Source of the DNA: Steroidobacteraceae bacterium
Lineage (GTDB): Bacteria; Pseudomonadota; Gammaproteobacteria; Steroidobacterales; Steroidobacteraceae
Length of the DNA stretch: 32,814 bases
NCBI GenBank assembly: GCA_016844605.1
Contig: JAENJD010000007.1
Span: forward strand, 761-33,574
Reading direction: 5' to 3'
The notes beneath the pieces are model-generated. The model ran no database searches, had not been told where the DNA came from, and saw only the letters and a program-made list of their open reading frames with translations. Position numbers and translations under genes: made by a program. This document shows positions 16,545 to 24,687 of this stretch, one piece after another (the stretch's first letter is position 1; each line of letters opens with the position of its first letter).

Positions 16545-17027
16545 CTAGTCGCGGAAGTTCTTGAATTGTAAGGGCCTGTCGAGGCCCGCTTTCCGTATCA
16601 GGGCCATCCCAGCCTGCAGATCGTCGCGCTGCTTGCCGGTCACGCGCAACTGATCGCCCTGGATCGAGGCCTGCAGCTTGAGCTTCGAATCCTTGATCAG
16701 CCGCTGGAGCTTGCGGCCGCTGTCCGCGTCGATGCCGTGGCGCAGCACGAGTTGCTGGGTGGCCGCATTCAGCGCGATTTCCGGCTCGCCCGGTTCGAGG
16801 CAGACGATGTCGATGCCGCGCTTGGTGAGCTTCAACCTCAGGACATCGAGCATCTGCTTCAACTGGAAGTCTAGCTGCGCGTGCAGCGTGATCAGATGGT
16901 CCCCAAGCTCGAAATTTGCGCCCGTGTCCTTGAAATCGAAACGCTGGGAGACCTCGCGATTCGCCTGGTCGACGGCATTCGCGAGTTCGTGGGTGTCGAT
17001 CTCCGAGACGACGTCAAAGGATGGCAT
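16545..17027 (-). CDS. yajQ: YajQ family nucleotide-binding protein
   Basis: A 160-residue protein matching YajQ end to end. It starts MPSFDVVSEID, continues with the conserved ANREVSQRFDFKDT, has the middle LRLKLTKRGID segment, and ends with GLDRPLQFKNFRD. The family has two ferredoxin-like domains and includes proteins reported to bind cyclic di-GMP and act with LysR-type regulators; which applies here is unknown. The gene lies 1 nt after the TlpA-like gene and appears to be the last gene of the cysB-herA-tlpA-yajQ series. Start and length are those usual for the family. Confidence 0.96.
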   Translation of the reverse strand: MPSFDVVSEIDTHELANAVDQANREVSQRFDFKDTGANFELGDHLITLHAQLDFQLKQMLDVLRLKLTKRGIDIVCLEPGEPEIALNAATQQLVLRHGIDADSGRKLQRLIKDSKLKLQASIQGDQLRVTGKQRDDLQAGMALIRKAGLDRPLQFKNFRD

Positions 17028-17028
17028 G

Positions 17029-18273
17029 CTAGCCTGGCTCCTTCAGCAGCAGGTCGACGAAAGCCGTCAGTTCCCTGTTCAGTTCCTGGTAGTGGGCGCC
17101 GGTCGCGGGGCCGCTGAAGCCGGCGTGCGTGCGGCGCAAGCTTCCCTTGCGATCGAAGACGAACAACGTCGGATAGGCGCCGAACGCTTGCAGTTGCGGC
17201 AGCTTCTTCAGCACGTCGTTATCGCTCGTCGTTCCGGCGATCAGCACCGGATAGTCGATCGAAAACTTCTCTGCGAATGCGCGTGCGCTAGCTGCGGCAC
17301 TGGCGAAATCCGGCGTGTGCTCAAACATCAGCTGGATCACCTCAATGCCCTGGGCTCGGCGGCTTGCGAGCAGTTCGCGCAGGAACACCGCCTCGTCATG
17401 GCAGTTCGGGCACCAGCTGCCGCCGATCGTGATCAGCACGACTTTTCCGGCGAATTGCGCGCCCGGAAATGTGATCGGGCTGCCGCCCAGATCCGGGAAT
17501 GTGAACTCGAGACTGCTGGCGCCGGGCTTGAGGGCAGTCATCTGCGCCGGGTCCTCGAGCCTGGCTTCGGGATCGCGGCGGCCGGACCAGGTCTCGTGTG
17601 CGCCACCGCCTGAATGGAAGTCCCCGGCCAGCGTGCCGTCCGGGCCCAGGCGGCCGAGATAAAGATAGGCGCTGCCACCGTCAAAGCGCGACAGGAACAG
17701 CGTATCGCCGCGCGCTTCGCCGGCGATGTAGCGGTCATCGCCGCTCGCGCGCAATACGGTGCCGGTGACCACGTGCCCAGCTTGCGTCAATTCGGCGATG
17801 GCCGCGCTTTCGGTACCTTCTTCGTCGCGGAAGGTCAGGGCCCAGCGGCCGGAGAAATCCATCGGCTCGGCATCCGGCTTCGGAAAGAAGCGCCAGGCCT
17901 GGCCGGGCATTGCGACGACGCGGATACTCTTAATCACGCCACGGGGACGCAATAGCTCCACGGCACCCTCGAATCTTGCATCGACGAAGCGCGCCTCGAG
18001 CCGGTGCGGATAGCCAGGCATGTGCATCGTCAGGCGATCACCGTCGAGCTGGACATCCGGCACGCGCACGCGTTCCGGCCCGTTGATCAACCAGGCGACC
18101 AGCACGCCATTCTCGCGCGTCAGTTCGAGCCCGAAAGGCAGGTCGCCGCCCGCGACCGACAGCACGGCGCGGTATTGACCAAGCGGCGCGGCGTCCGCGG
18201 ATGCGGGTGCTTCGCCACGTCCGCAGGCGGCCAGGCAGGCCATTGCGAACAGTGCGAGCCAATGTCGTGACAC
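17029..18273 (-). CDS. TlpA-like thioredoxin-fold lipoprotein
   Basis: A 414-residue lipoprotein (lipobox LAAC, Cys17) with two parts. Residues about 30-240 are beta-rich, with repeated DFSGRWALTF/GTVLRASGDDRYIAGEARGDTLFLSRFDG-type strands that resemble a lipocalin-like or lipid-binding barrel. Residues about 255-410 are a TlpA/AhpC-type thioredoxin domain with the redox motif WCPNC (Cys288, Cys291) and the cis-proline in AYPTLFVFD (Pro368). It probably acts as a periplasmic thiol-disulphide reductase or oxidase. It lies 14 nt downstream of the HerA-like gene and 1 nt upstream of yajQ, so it is cotranscribed with cytoplasmic proteins. Confidence 0.88.
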   Translation of the reverse strand: MSRHWLALFAMACLAACGRGEAPASADAAPLGQYRAVLSVAGGDLPFGLELTRENGVLVAWLINGPERVRVPDVQLDGDRLTMHMPGYPHRLEARFVDARFEGAVELLRPRGVIKSIRVVAMPGQAWRFFPKPDAEPMDFSGRWALTFRDEEGTESAAIAELTQAGHVVTGTVLRASGDDRYIAGEARGDTLFLSRFDGGSAYLYLGRLGPDGTLAGDFHSGGGAHETWSGRRDPEARLEDPAQMTALKPGASSLEFTFPDLGGSPITFPGAQFAGKVVLITIGGSWCPNCHDEAVFLRELLASRRAQGIEVIQLMFEHTPDFASAAASARAFAEKFSIDYPVLIAGTTSDNDVLKKLPQLQAFGAYPTLFVFDRKGSLRRTHAGFSGPATGAHYQELNRELTAFVDLLLKEPG

Positions 18274-18287
18274 GTCTTTCCTTCCGT

Positions 18288-20678
18288 TTACAGGGTCGAA
18301 GCCGAACGCGGAAAGCCATCAGCCGCTGTCCGCCAGGGCTCCCATGCGATTGCGATGCGGCCGATGCCGATGTCCGACTTGCGCGGCGCGATGCTGATGC
18401 GCGTGAGCTCGATGCGGGCCGGATCGAGGGATTCCGTGAGTTCCCCGGCCTCCTGCTCGATCTGGCGCAGCTGCGCGTCGCGTCCGGCCGTCAGCGCCTC
18501 CAGGCTTTCGTCGGCGCGCGCAACATCGCCGCGCTCGCCGAATACGCGGCCCGCGGAGCGTGCGGCTGACCCTGCGCGGGTCGTCGCCACGCTCCTGCCG
18601 CCGAATATCGCACCGAGCACCGAGGTCCCGATATTGATCACCGTATCCAGCTTGCGCTGCGAGTACTGGGACTGCTCGCGCGCGACACGGTTCTGGGCGC
18701 TCCGCAGCCGATCATCCAGCGACCTGAGCTTTGCGGCATGGCGTTCGCGGAGTTTTGCGACCTGCTCATCCCGGTATTCCCGCAGGGCGTGGGCAAGCCG
18801 CGTGCGGAAATCGCCCTCGCTCTCGCCGGGATTCGACGTGAGCTTCGGGGTCCTGCATGCAAGCAATTCGACGGCGCCACTCTGGTACAGGTGTGCGGCG
18901 AGCGAGCGGCCCCAATCGGCATGACTCTTCGCATTCAGGGCCGCGGCCGGCAATTCGCCGAATCCCGCGCCATCCACGGGTCCCGCGGCGACAACGGAAT
19001 CCAGATTCGGGACTGCGGCCGCCTCGGACCAGGCGGGTGCGCCATCAGTATCGCCAAGCGGCGCAAGCAGCGCGACCTTGGTCCAGGAATCAACGCCCGC
19101 GGGCTTGTCGGCGTAATGCAGCTCGGCCGTCGCGACGAGCCGCGGCCGGTAAACGAGTTCGCCCGCGCCGGGCTTGGCAGCCAGGAAGACCTCCTGGACA
19201 CCAGCCGGCAGTACGGGTCGCGTGGCCGGGGCTTGCGTCTGCGTTGCGGCGGGCGCAGCCGTTGCGGGCGCATCACCCTTGCGCCCCTCCATCAGCCGCT
19301 TGATCTCGGGCAGTGTCAGCGGCCCGCGCAGGTAGCTGAGTGCCCAGCGCGTGCGAAACAGCAGCGGCTGGTCCTCGCTGGCCCTGCGCATCAGGAATAC
19401 GCGCGGGCTGATGCCGGCCATCAGCTTCTCGAGCATCGCGCGGTCGAAATCCGCGCCAGCAAGCGCACTCGAAAGACCGTCGATCACGCGCTGCTGATCC
19501 CTCTCGGTCTGTAGCCGCCCGATGAACCAGGTGCCGGCATTGGACAGGCCCTTATAGTCGAGATCCACGGGATTCTGGGTCGCGAGCAGGATGCCGAGCC
19601 CGAAGGCGCGTGCCTGCTTCATCAGGGTCAGCATCGGAAGCTTCGACGAGGGCATCGCGCTTGGCGGGAAATAACCGAAGATCTCGTCCATGTAGAACAG
19701 GGCGCGCAGCGCCGACGTGCCGGATTGCCTGCGCATCCAGGCGACCAGCTCGTTCAACAACAGCGTGACGACGAACATGCGCTCAGCGTCGGTCAGGTGC
19801 GCGATCGAGACGATCGAAATGCGTGGCTTGCCTTCCGCCGTGAACAGCAGGCGCTGGATGTCGAGGGCCTCGCCCTCGAGCCACACGCCGAAGCCGGGTG
19901 AGGCAAGCAGGTTGTTGATCGCCATTGCGAGTTCGAGCCGGTCTTTCGCGGGATAGAAGGTCTCGACGTCGAATACGCCGACCTTTTCGAATGGAGGCTT
20001 CTGGATCGCGCCGATGAGGCCGGCGAGATCGAGCGCATTGCCCTTGCTCCAGGCGGCATCGACGACGGCCGACAGGAGAATGTGCTCGCGGCTCTTCAAC
20101 GGATCCGCAGCGATGCCGACGAGACCCAGGAGGCCGGACACTGCAGCCGAAATGCGATCACGCGTTCCGGCCGGATCGCTGCCGGCGGGTGGTGGCGCGA
20201 AGGAACGCAGTATCGACAGCGGCAGGCCGGCCGTGCTGCCAGGCGTGTAGATCGCGATGTCCACGGACTCGCGGAATTTCCGGATGCGTTCACCGTCCTC
20301 GCCCCATTCGGCGAGGCCCTTCTGCCAGGTTTCGGCGGTCTTTGCGGCCAGTTCATCCGGTGAAATACCCTTGCGCGCCGCTTCACCGCTATCGATCCAG
20401 GGCCGAAACTCGGACGGTGTCAGGTCGGGAAACGTCAACATCAAATTTGCGATGTCGCCCTTGGGGTCGACCACGAGCGCAGGGATGCCGTCGAGCGCCG
20501 CTTCTTCCAGCATGCTGATGCAAAGACCTGTCTTGCCGCTGCCGGTCATGCCGACACAGACCGCATGCGTGGTCAGGTCGCGTGAGTCGTACATCAGGGG
20601 CTCTGCGGCGAGCGCATCTGCCTTCGGGTCGTACTCGCGGCCGATGTAGAACGCGCCCAGTTTCTCGAAGTCGCTCAT
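18288..20678 (-). CDS. HerA-like ATPase (DUF87/DUF853-type) with C-terminal coiled coil
   Basis: A 796-residue P-loop ATPase of the HerA/FtsK superfamily. Walker A is GMTGSGKT (43-50), followed by ALVVDPKGDIANLML; Walker B is ALFYMDEIFGYFPP (Asp331, Glu332), and LLATQNPVDLDYKGLSNAGTWFIGRLQ matches the sensor and arginine-finger region. After about residue 480 an Ala/Pro linker leads to a separate domain. A coiled-coil stretch (about 630-680) and a short hydrophobic glycine-rich segment (INIGTSVLGAIFGG) follow. HerA-like proteins pump or remodel DNA, often with NurA; no NurA gene is nearby. The start has a GGAG ribosome-binding site. It lies 17 nt after cysB and 14 nt before the TlpA-like gene. 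Confidence 0.82.
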   Translation of the reverse strand: MSDFEKLGAFYIGREYDPKADALAAEPLMYDSRDLTTHAVCVGMTGSGKTGLCISMLEEAALDGIPALVVDPKGDIANLMLTFPDLTPSEFRPWIDSGEAARKGISPDELAAKTAETWQKGLAEWGEDGERIRKFRESVDIAIYTPGSTAGLPLSILRSFAPPPAGSDPAGTRDRISAAVSGLLGLVGIAADPLKSREHILLSAVVDAAWSKGNALDLAGLIGAIQKPPFEKVGVFDVETFYPAKDRLELAMAINNLLASPGFGVWLEGEALDIQRLLFTAEGKPRISIVSIAHLTDAERMFVVTLLLNELVAWMRRQSGTSALRALFYMDEIFGYFPPSAMPSSKLPMLTLMKQARAFGLGILLATQNPVDLDYKGLSNAGTWFIGRLQTERDQQRVIDGLSSALAGADFDRAMLEKLMAGISPRVFLMRRASEDQPLLFRTRWALSYLRGPLTLPEIKRLMEGRKGDAPATAAPAATQTQAPATRPVLPAGVQEVFLAAKPGAGELVYRPRLVATAELHYADKPAGVDSWTKVALLAPLGDTDGAPAWSEAAAVPNLDSVVAAGPVDGAGFGELPAAALNAKSHADWGRSLAAHLYQSGAVELLACRTPKLTSNPGESEGDFRTRLAHALREYRDEQVAKLRERHAAKLRSLDDRLRSAQNRVAREQSQYSQRKLDTVINIGTSVLGAIFGGRSVATTRAGSAARSAGRVFGERGDVARADESLEALTAGRDAQLRQIEQEAGELTESLDPARIELTRISIAPRKSDIGIGRIAIAWEPWRTAADGFPRSASTL

Positions 20679-20695
20679 TGATTTCTCCGTCGCGA

Positions 20696-21670
20696 TCAGT
20701 AGCGCGGCAGCCGCACGCTCTTGAATGCCGCCTCGACCGCCGCAGCGTCCGATGCGCGCAGCGCCTGGTCAACCAGTTTGCGTGTCAGGTGCGGCGCAAA
20801 CAATTTCATGAAGTCGTACATGTAGCCGCGCAGCAGGCGGCCGCGGCGCACGCCGATCCAGGTGAGGTGCTCAGGGAACAGGTGCGATCCATCGATCGCG
20901 ACCAGGTCCGGATCCTCGTTCTCGTTGAGCGACATGCAGGCGACGATGCCGACGCCGAGCCCGAGCCGCACATAGGTCTTGATGACGTCCGAATCCCGCG
21001 CGGTCAGCGCCACATTCAGCGGCAGTCCGGCGTGATCGAATAGTTCGGGCAGCGACGAGTGTCCTGCGAAGCTGAACACATAAGTGACGACCGGGTGCTC
21101 GCTGACCTGACGCAGTGTCGGATGCTCGACGGCAGCGAGTGGATGGCCGCGCGGCACGACGATATCGCGATGCCAGCGATAGCAGGGCATCAATGCAAGA
21201 CCGGCGAACAGCTCCTGGGATCCGGTCGCGATCGCAAAGTCAACGCGGTCCGCGGCGGCGAGATCGGCGATCTGCTCGGAGGTGCCCTGGTGCAGATGCA
21301 GCTTGACCTCCGGATACTGCTCGCGGAAGCGCTTGATGATGGACGGCAGCACGTAGCGAGCCTGGGTGTGGGTCGTCGCAATGGACATCGCGCCGCGCTT
21401 GTCGTCCTGGAAATCGGCCGACAGGCGCCGGATATTCTCGGTCTCCTCGAGGATTCGGATCGCGCGCTCGACGACTTTCTCGCCGGCCGGCGTGATGCGC
21501 GTGAGATTCCGCCCTTCGCGCTCGAATACCTGAAAGCCCAGCTCGTCCTCAAACAGCTTGATCTGCTTGCTGACGCCCGGTTGCGAGGTATGCAATGCAC
21601 GTGCGGCTGCGGTGATGTTCATGCCGTTCTGCACGACTGCGGTCAGGTAGCGGAGCTGGTGTAATTTCAT
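20696..21670 (-). CDS. cysB: CysB-family LysR-type transcriptional regulator
   Basis: At 324 residues it has the length of CysB. The N-terminal winged HTH (MKLHQLRYLTAVVQNGMNITAAARALHTSQPGVSKQIK) is followed by an effector domain. ATTHTQARYVLPSIIKRF, LHLHQGTSEQIADL, DVIKTYVRLGLGVGIVA and YMYDFMKLFAPHLTR are all diagnostic of CysB/Cbl rather than general LysR proteins. CysB regulators activate cysteine and sulphur-assimilation genes in response to acetylserine. Here it diverges from a DUF885 peptidase gene and a persulfide-dioxygenase-like gene and precedes the HerA-like ATPase. A TATAAT -10 and an inverted repeat lie just upstream, suggesting autoregulation. Confidence 0.92.
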   Translation of the reverse strand: MKLHQLRYLTAVVQNGMNITAAARALHTSQPGVSKQIKLFEDELGFQVFEREGRNLTRITPAGEKVVERAIRILEETENIRRLSADFQDDKRGAMSIATTHTQARYVLPSIIKRFREQYPEVKLHLHQGTSEQIADLAAADRVDFAIATGSQELFAGLALMPCYRWHRDIVVPRGHPLAAVEHPTLRQVSEHPVVTYVFSFAGHSSLPELFDHAGLPLNVALTARDSDVIKTYVRLGLGVGIVACMSLNENEDPDLVAIDGSHLFPEHLTWIGVRRGRLLRGYMYDFMKLFAPHLTRKLVDQALRASDAAAVEAAFKSVRLPRY

Positions 21671-21688
21671 GCGGGATGTTCCGGCCCG

Positions 21689-21712
21689 ATTATACGCACG
21701 GCAGAACCGTGC
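21689..21712 (-). promoter_or_regulatory. cysB: cysB promoter -10 box with overlapping inverted repeat
   Basis: On the minus strand TATAAT (21694-21689) lies 18 nt before the cysB start. Immediately upstream is the inverted repeat GCACGG-CAGAA-CCGTGC (21696-21712), inside the -10/-35 spacer, a position where a bound regulator would block transcription. No good -35 is visible, which fits an activator- or regulator-controlled promoter. Confidence 0.5.
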
Positions 21713-21756
21713 TACCTTGGCTGCGCGGGGCGGGCGGCAGGGCAGGGGAGCGCGAA

Positions 21757-23559
21757 ATGCGGATTGTCAGGGCAATGGCATTGACGGTAATCGGCAGCCT
21801 GGGCCTCATGGCGCCCGTCGCCCGCGGCGCGACACCGGATCCCAATGCCACGGCGAACGCCTTCTTCGAGCGTGCCTTCCAGGAACGGCTGGCATTGGAT
21901 CCCGCGTTCGCAACCTCGCTGGGTCTGCGGCTGCGCTACGGCGAATGGCCGGATCCGAGCGAGAAGGGCGACCTGGAACGCTTTGAGCTCGCAAAGCGCG
22001 AGCTTGCCGAGCTGCACACGGGCATCGATCTGGCCAGGCTCGACGATGCGACGCGGCTTTCTTACCGGGTATTCGAGTCGGGCGAGGAGCGCCGCATCGC
22101 CCGGTATCGCTGGCGCAATCACAGCTATGCGATCGACAAGGACGGTCCGCAGGTCCAGGCGCCGGCCTTCCTGATCAATTCGCACCGCATCGACACGGAG
22201 TCGGATGCGCTCGCCTACATCCAGCGCCTCACAGGACTGAGGACCTATATGGAGCAGGTGCTGGAGCGCGCGGAACAGTCTGCGCGTGCGGGCGTATTGC
22301 CGCCGAAATTCGTGTTCGCCTATGTGATCGAAGATGCCGGCAATGTCATTAATGGCCGGCCATTCGACGACGGACCCACGGACAGCCCGCTATTTGCCGA
22401 TTTCAAGACGAAGATCGCAGCGATCACGCTCCCCGACAAGCGGCGTGAAGAACTCACAGCCCAGGCCGCTCAGGCGCTGTTGACGTCGGTGAAGCCCGCC
22501 TGGGAATCGGTCATCGCATGGGCGAAGACGGCGGAGCCGCGCGCCACGACTGATGACGGTGCCTGGAAGCTGCCCGACGGTGGCGCCTACTACGACTTCC
22601 TGCTCGAGAACTTCACGACCACGAAGTTGACTGCCACCGAGATCCACGCGATCGGCCTGCGTGAGGTCGCGCGCCTGCAGGACGAAATGCGCCGGGTCAT
22701 GCGCGACGTCGGGTTCGAAGGAAACCTGCAGGCATTCTTCGACTTCATGCGCACGGATGATCGCTTCTACTACCCGGACACGCCGGAAGGCCGCGCGGCA
22801 TGGCTTGCCGATGCGACGCGCGACCTCGGCGCAATGCGCGCGCGCCTGCCGCAGATGTTCGTGACGCTGCCAAAGGCCGAGCTCGTCGTGCGGGCGGTCG
22901 AGCCATTCCGCGAAAAATCGGCGGGCAAGGCCTTCTATCAGCGGCCGGCGCAGGATGGCAGCCGGCCCGGCGTGTTCTACGCGAATTTGTATCGCATGCG
23001 CGAGATGCCGAAGTACGAAATGGAGGCGCTGGCCTTTCACGAGGGCATCCCGGGTCATCACATGCAGAATGCGGTCGCCGCTGAGCAGGAGGCATTGCCG
23101 CAGTTTCGCCGCAGTGGCGGGTATTCGGCCTACTCTGAGGGCTGGGGTCTCTATAGCGAGCGGCTGGGGAAGGAACTCGGTTTCTATAAGGATCCTTACT
23201 CCGAATTCGGGCGCCTCGCGCTCGAACTGCATCGCGCTGTGCGCCTCGTGGTGGATACCGGCCTGCACGCCATGCACTGGTCGCGCGAACAGACGATCCG
23301 CTATCACGTCGAGAACAGCCCGACCGGCGAGGACGCCGCGATCAAGGCGACCGAGCGCTACATCCTGAATCCCGGCCAGGCAACCGCCTATATGATCGGC
23401 ATGCTGAAGATCGTCGAGCTGCGCGAGCGCGCGGCTGCGGCGCTCGGCAAGGAATTCGACATCCGTGAGTTTCACGATTTCGTGCTGCGCACCGGCGGCG
23501 TGCCGCTCACGGTGCTGGAGTCGGAAGTGCAGCGCTGGATCGAAACCAGGCGCAGTTGA
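21757..23559 (+). CDS. DUF885 family zinc metallopeptidase, exported
   Basis: I start at the ATG at 21757, which has a GGGGAG ribosome-binding site 6 nt upstream and gives a clean signal peptide (MRIVRAMALTVIGSLGLMAPVARG); the upstream ATG at 21676 would bury it. The 600-residue protein is of the DUF885 type. It carries the metallopeptidase motif AFHEGIPGHHMQ (His428, Glu429, His434, His435), the downstream SEGWGLYSERLGKELGFYKDP, and a C-terminal GQATAYMIGMLKI region. Family members are poorly characterised periplasmic or lipoprotein peptidases. It is followed 9 nt later by a metallo-hydrolase gene and diverges from cysB. Confidence 0.9.
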   Translation: MRIVRAMALTVIGSLGLMAPVARGATPDPNATANAFFERAFQERLALDPAFATSLGLRLRYGEWPDPSEKGDLERFELAKRELAELHTGIDLARLDDATRLSYRVFESGEERRIARYRWRNHSYAIDKDGPQVQAPAFLINSHRIDTESDALAYIQRLTGLRTYMEQVLERAEQSARAGVLPPKFVFAYVIEDAGNVINGRPFDDGPTDSPLFADFKTKIAAITLPDKRREELTAQAAQALLTSVKPAWESVIAWAKTAEPRATTDDGAWKLPDGGAYYDFLLENFTTTKLTATEIHAIGLREVARLQDEMRRVMRDVGFEGNLQAFFDFMRTDDRFYYPDTPEGRAAWLADATRDLGAMRARLPQMFVTLPKAELVVRAVEPFREKSAGKAFYQRPAQDGSRPGVFYANLYRMREMPKYEMEALAFHEGIPGHHMQNAVAAEQEALPQFRRSGGYSAYSEGWGLYSERLGKELGFYKDPYSEFGRLALELHRAVRLVVDTGLHAMHWSREQTIRYHVENSPTGEDAAIKATERYILNPGQATAYMIGMLKIVELRERAAAALGKEFDIREFHDFVLRTGGVPLTVLESEVQRWIETRRS

Positions 23560-23568
23560 GGGCTGGCA

Positions 23569-24435
23569 ATGCACGCCGATGTCCATCCGTTCTTACATGC
23601 GCCGACCTCGACCTGGAGCTATGTCGTCAGCGACCGCGATTCGCGTGCCGCAGCGGTCATCGACCCGGTGCTGGATTTCGACATCCATTCGGGACTCTGC
23701 TGGACAGGGGCGGCGGATGAAATCGTCGCGCATGTGCGGCGCGAGCGGCTCACCGTCGAATGGATTCTCGAGACCCATGCCCACGCGGATCACCTGAGCG
23801 CGGCGCCGCATATCAAGGCGAGCGTAGGCGGGCGCATGGCGATCGGCGAAGGAATCTGCCAGGTGCAGCGCACATTTCGCGAGTTGTTGAACCTCGGCTC
23901 CGCATTTCCGGTGGACGGCCGCCAGTTCGACCGGCTGTTCGCGGATGGCGAGGAATTCCGCATCGGGTCACTTATGCTTCGGGCGATCGCGACGCCGGGC
24001 CACACGAGCGACAGCCTGAGCTACCTGATCGGCGATGCCGTGTTCGTCGGCGATTCGATCTTCATGCCGGACGGCGGCACGGCGCGCTGCGACTTTCCGG
24101 GTGGCGACGCGACCGTGCTGCACGCGTCGATCCGCCGCCTTTACGAGTTGCCACCCGAGACCCGGGTCTTCGTCTGCCACGATTATTCGCCGGGCGGGCG
24201 GGAACCTCGTTGCGAGACGACGATCGCCGCCGAGCGCGCGGGCAACATTCACCTGCGCGATGGCGTGACCGAAGCGGAATTCGTCGCAATGCGGACGAAG
24301 CGCGACGCCGGGCTCACCGTGCCGAAGCTCCTGTACCCGTCCGTGCAGACCAATATCCGCGCCGGCCAGCTGCCGGAGCCGGAGGCAAATGGCCGCCGGT
24401 ACATGAAATTGCCCCTGACCTGCCCCGCGGCTTGA
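23569..24435 (+). CDS. MBL-fold metallo-hydrolase, persulfide dioxygenase (ETHE1)-like
   Basis: A 288-residue metallo-beta-lactamase-fold protein with the full metal-binding set: THAHADH (His70, His72, Asp74, His75), His145 in TPGHTSDS, Asp162 in GDSIF and His204 in VCHDY. The GTARCDFPGGD segment and PxxQTNIRAGQLPEPE near the end resemble the ETHE1/Blh subgroup that oxidises glutathione persulfide with one iron ion. A sulphur role fits the nearby CysB-type regulator, but the substrate is inferred. The last codons (LTCPAA) and stop lie in sequence resembling the 16-bp tandem repeat that follows, so the repeat may have formed by copying the end of this gene. Confidence 0.87.
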   Translation: MHADVHPFLHAPTSTWSYVVSDRDSRAAAVIDPVLDFDIHSGLCWTGAADEIVAHVRRERLTVEWILETHAHADHLSAAPHIKASVGGRMAIGEGICQVQRTFRELLNLGSAFPVDGRQFDRLFADGEEFRIGSLMLRAIATPGHTSDSLSYLIGDAVFVGDSIFMPDGGTARCDFPGGDATVLHASIRRLYELPPETRVFVCHDYSPGGREPRCETTIAAERAGNIHLRDGVTEAEFVAMRTKRDAGLTVPKLLYPSVQTNIRAGQLPEPEANGRRYMKLPLTCPAA

Positions 24436-24446
24436 CGCACCCCCCG

Positions 24447-24518
24447 GCTTGACCTGCCTCGCGCTTGACCTGCCTCGCGCTTGACCTGCCTCGCGCTTGA
24501 CCTGCCTCGCGCTTGACC
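24447..24518. repeat. tandem repeat, 4.5 copies of a 16-bp unit
   Basis: The unit GCTTGACCTGCCTCGC is repeated exactly four times (24447-24462, 24463-24478, 24479-24494, 24495-24510), followed by a half copy (24511-24518). A degenerate copy (TGACCTGCCCCGCGGCT) overlaps the end of the preceding gene. Each unit contains TTGACC, close to a -35 box; the last one is suitably placed for the trp promoter. Confidence 0.93.
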
Positions 24519-24542
24519 GCCGGACCGGCGCCAGCCGATACT
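24513..24542 (+). promoter_or_regulatory. trp operon promoter
   Basis: TTGACC (24513-24518), the last copy in the tandem repeat, is followed by an 18-nt spacer and GATACT (24537-24542, 4 of 6 to consensus). The predicted start point is about 24549, at the leader peptide GTG. No other -35/-10 pair of comparable quality is seen between the preceding gene and the leader. Confidence 0.5.
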
Positions 24543-24548
24543 GGCTTC

Positions 24549-24623
24549 GTGACTTACGCAAACCCTTTGGCCGCCGATCTTGGCTGGTGGCGCTACTCCA
24601 GGGAGTGGGCGCTGGTCGCGTAG
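24549..24623 (+). CDS. trpL: trp operon leader peptide with Trp-Trp and Trp codons
   Basis: A 24-codon frame starting with GTG at 24549 and ending at TAG 24621-24623. Its second half reads GWWRYSREWALVA. Tandem Trp codons stand at 24585-24590 and a third at 24606-24608, directly over the first arm of the attenuator. A ribosome starved for tryptophan would stall there. No clear Shine-Dalgarno precedes it; an in-frame TTG at 24513 is an alternative start. It is recognised by codon content and position before trpE, so confidence rests on the matching RNA structure. Confidence 0.8.
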   Translation: MTYANPLAADLGWWRYSREWALVA

Positions 24624-24663
24624 TCTCGATTTCGTTTTTTAGCATCAACCAGGACCCATCTCC
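24590..24663 (+). promoter_or_regulatory. trp attenuator: pause hairpin and antiterminator
   Basis: A pause hairpin can form from 24590-24598 (GCGCTACTC) and 24603-24612 (with one bulge). Alternatively 24601-24616 (GGGAGTGGG-CG-CTGGT) can pair with 24648-24663 (ACCAG-GA-CCCATCTCC). This antiterminator uses the same bases as the 5' arm of the terminator. Stalling at Trp codons 13-14 masks 24590-24598 and favours the antiterminator, the classical trp logic. Confidence 0.75.
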
Positions 24664-24685
24664 ATATACCGGGGGTGGGTTTTTT
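24654..24685 (+). terminator. trp attenuator terminator
   Basis: ACCCATCTCC (24654-24663) pairs along its whole length with GGGGGTGGGT (24671-24680), two pairs being G-U, around a 7-nt loop, followed by six T. This is a strong intrinsic terminator ending 2 nt before the trpE start. Its 3' arm includes GGGGGTG, the best available Shine-Dalgarno for trpE, so the hairpin may also hide the ribosome-binding site. Confidence 0.88.
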
Positions 24686-24687
24686 GC

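Noticed and set aside
21676-21756. N-terminal extension of the DUF885 gene to an ATG at 21676
   Set aside because: It would put 27 residues before the signal peptide, whereas 21757 has a good ribosome-binding site.
24447-24518. Possible CRISPR array
   Set aside because: The 16-bp units are directly adjacent with no spacers, so this is a plain tandem repeat.
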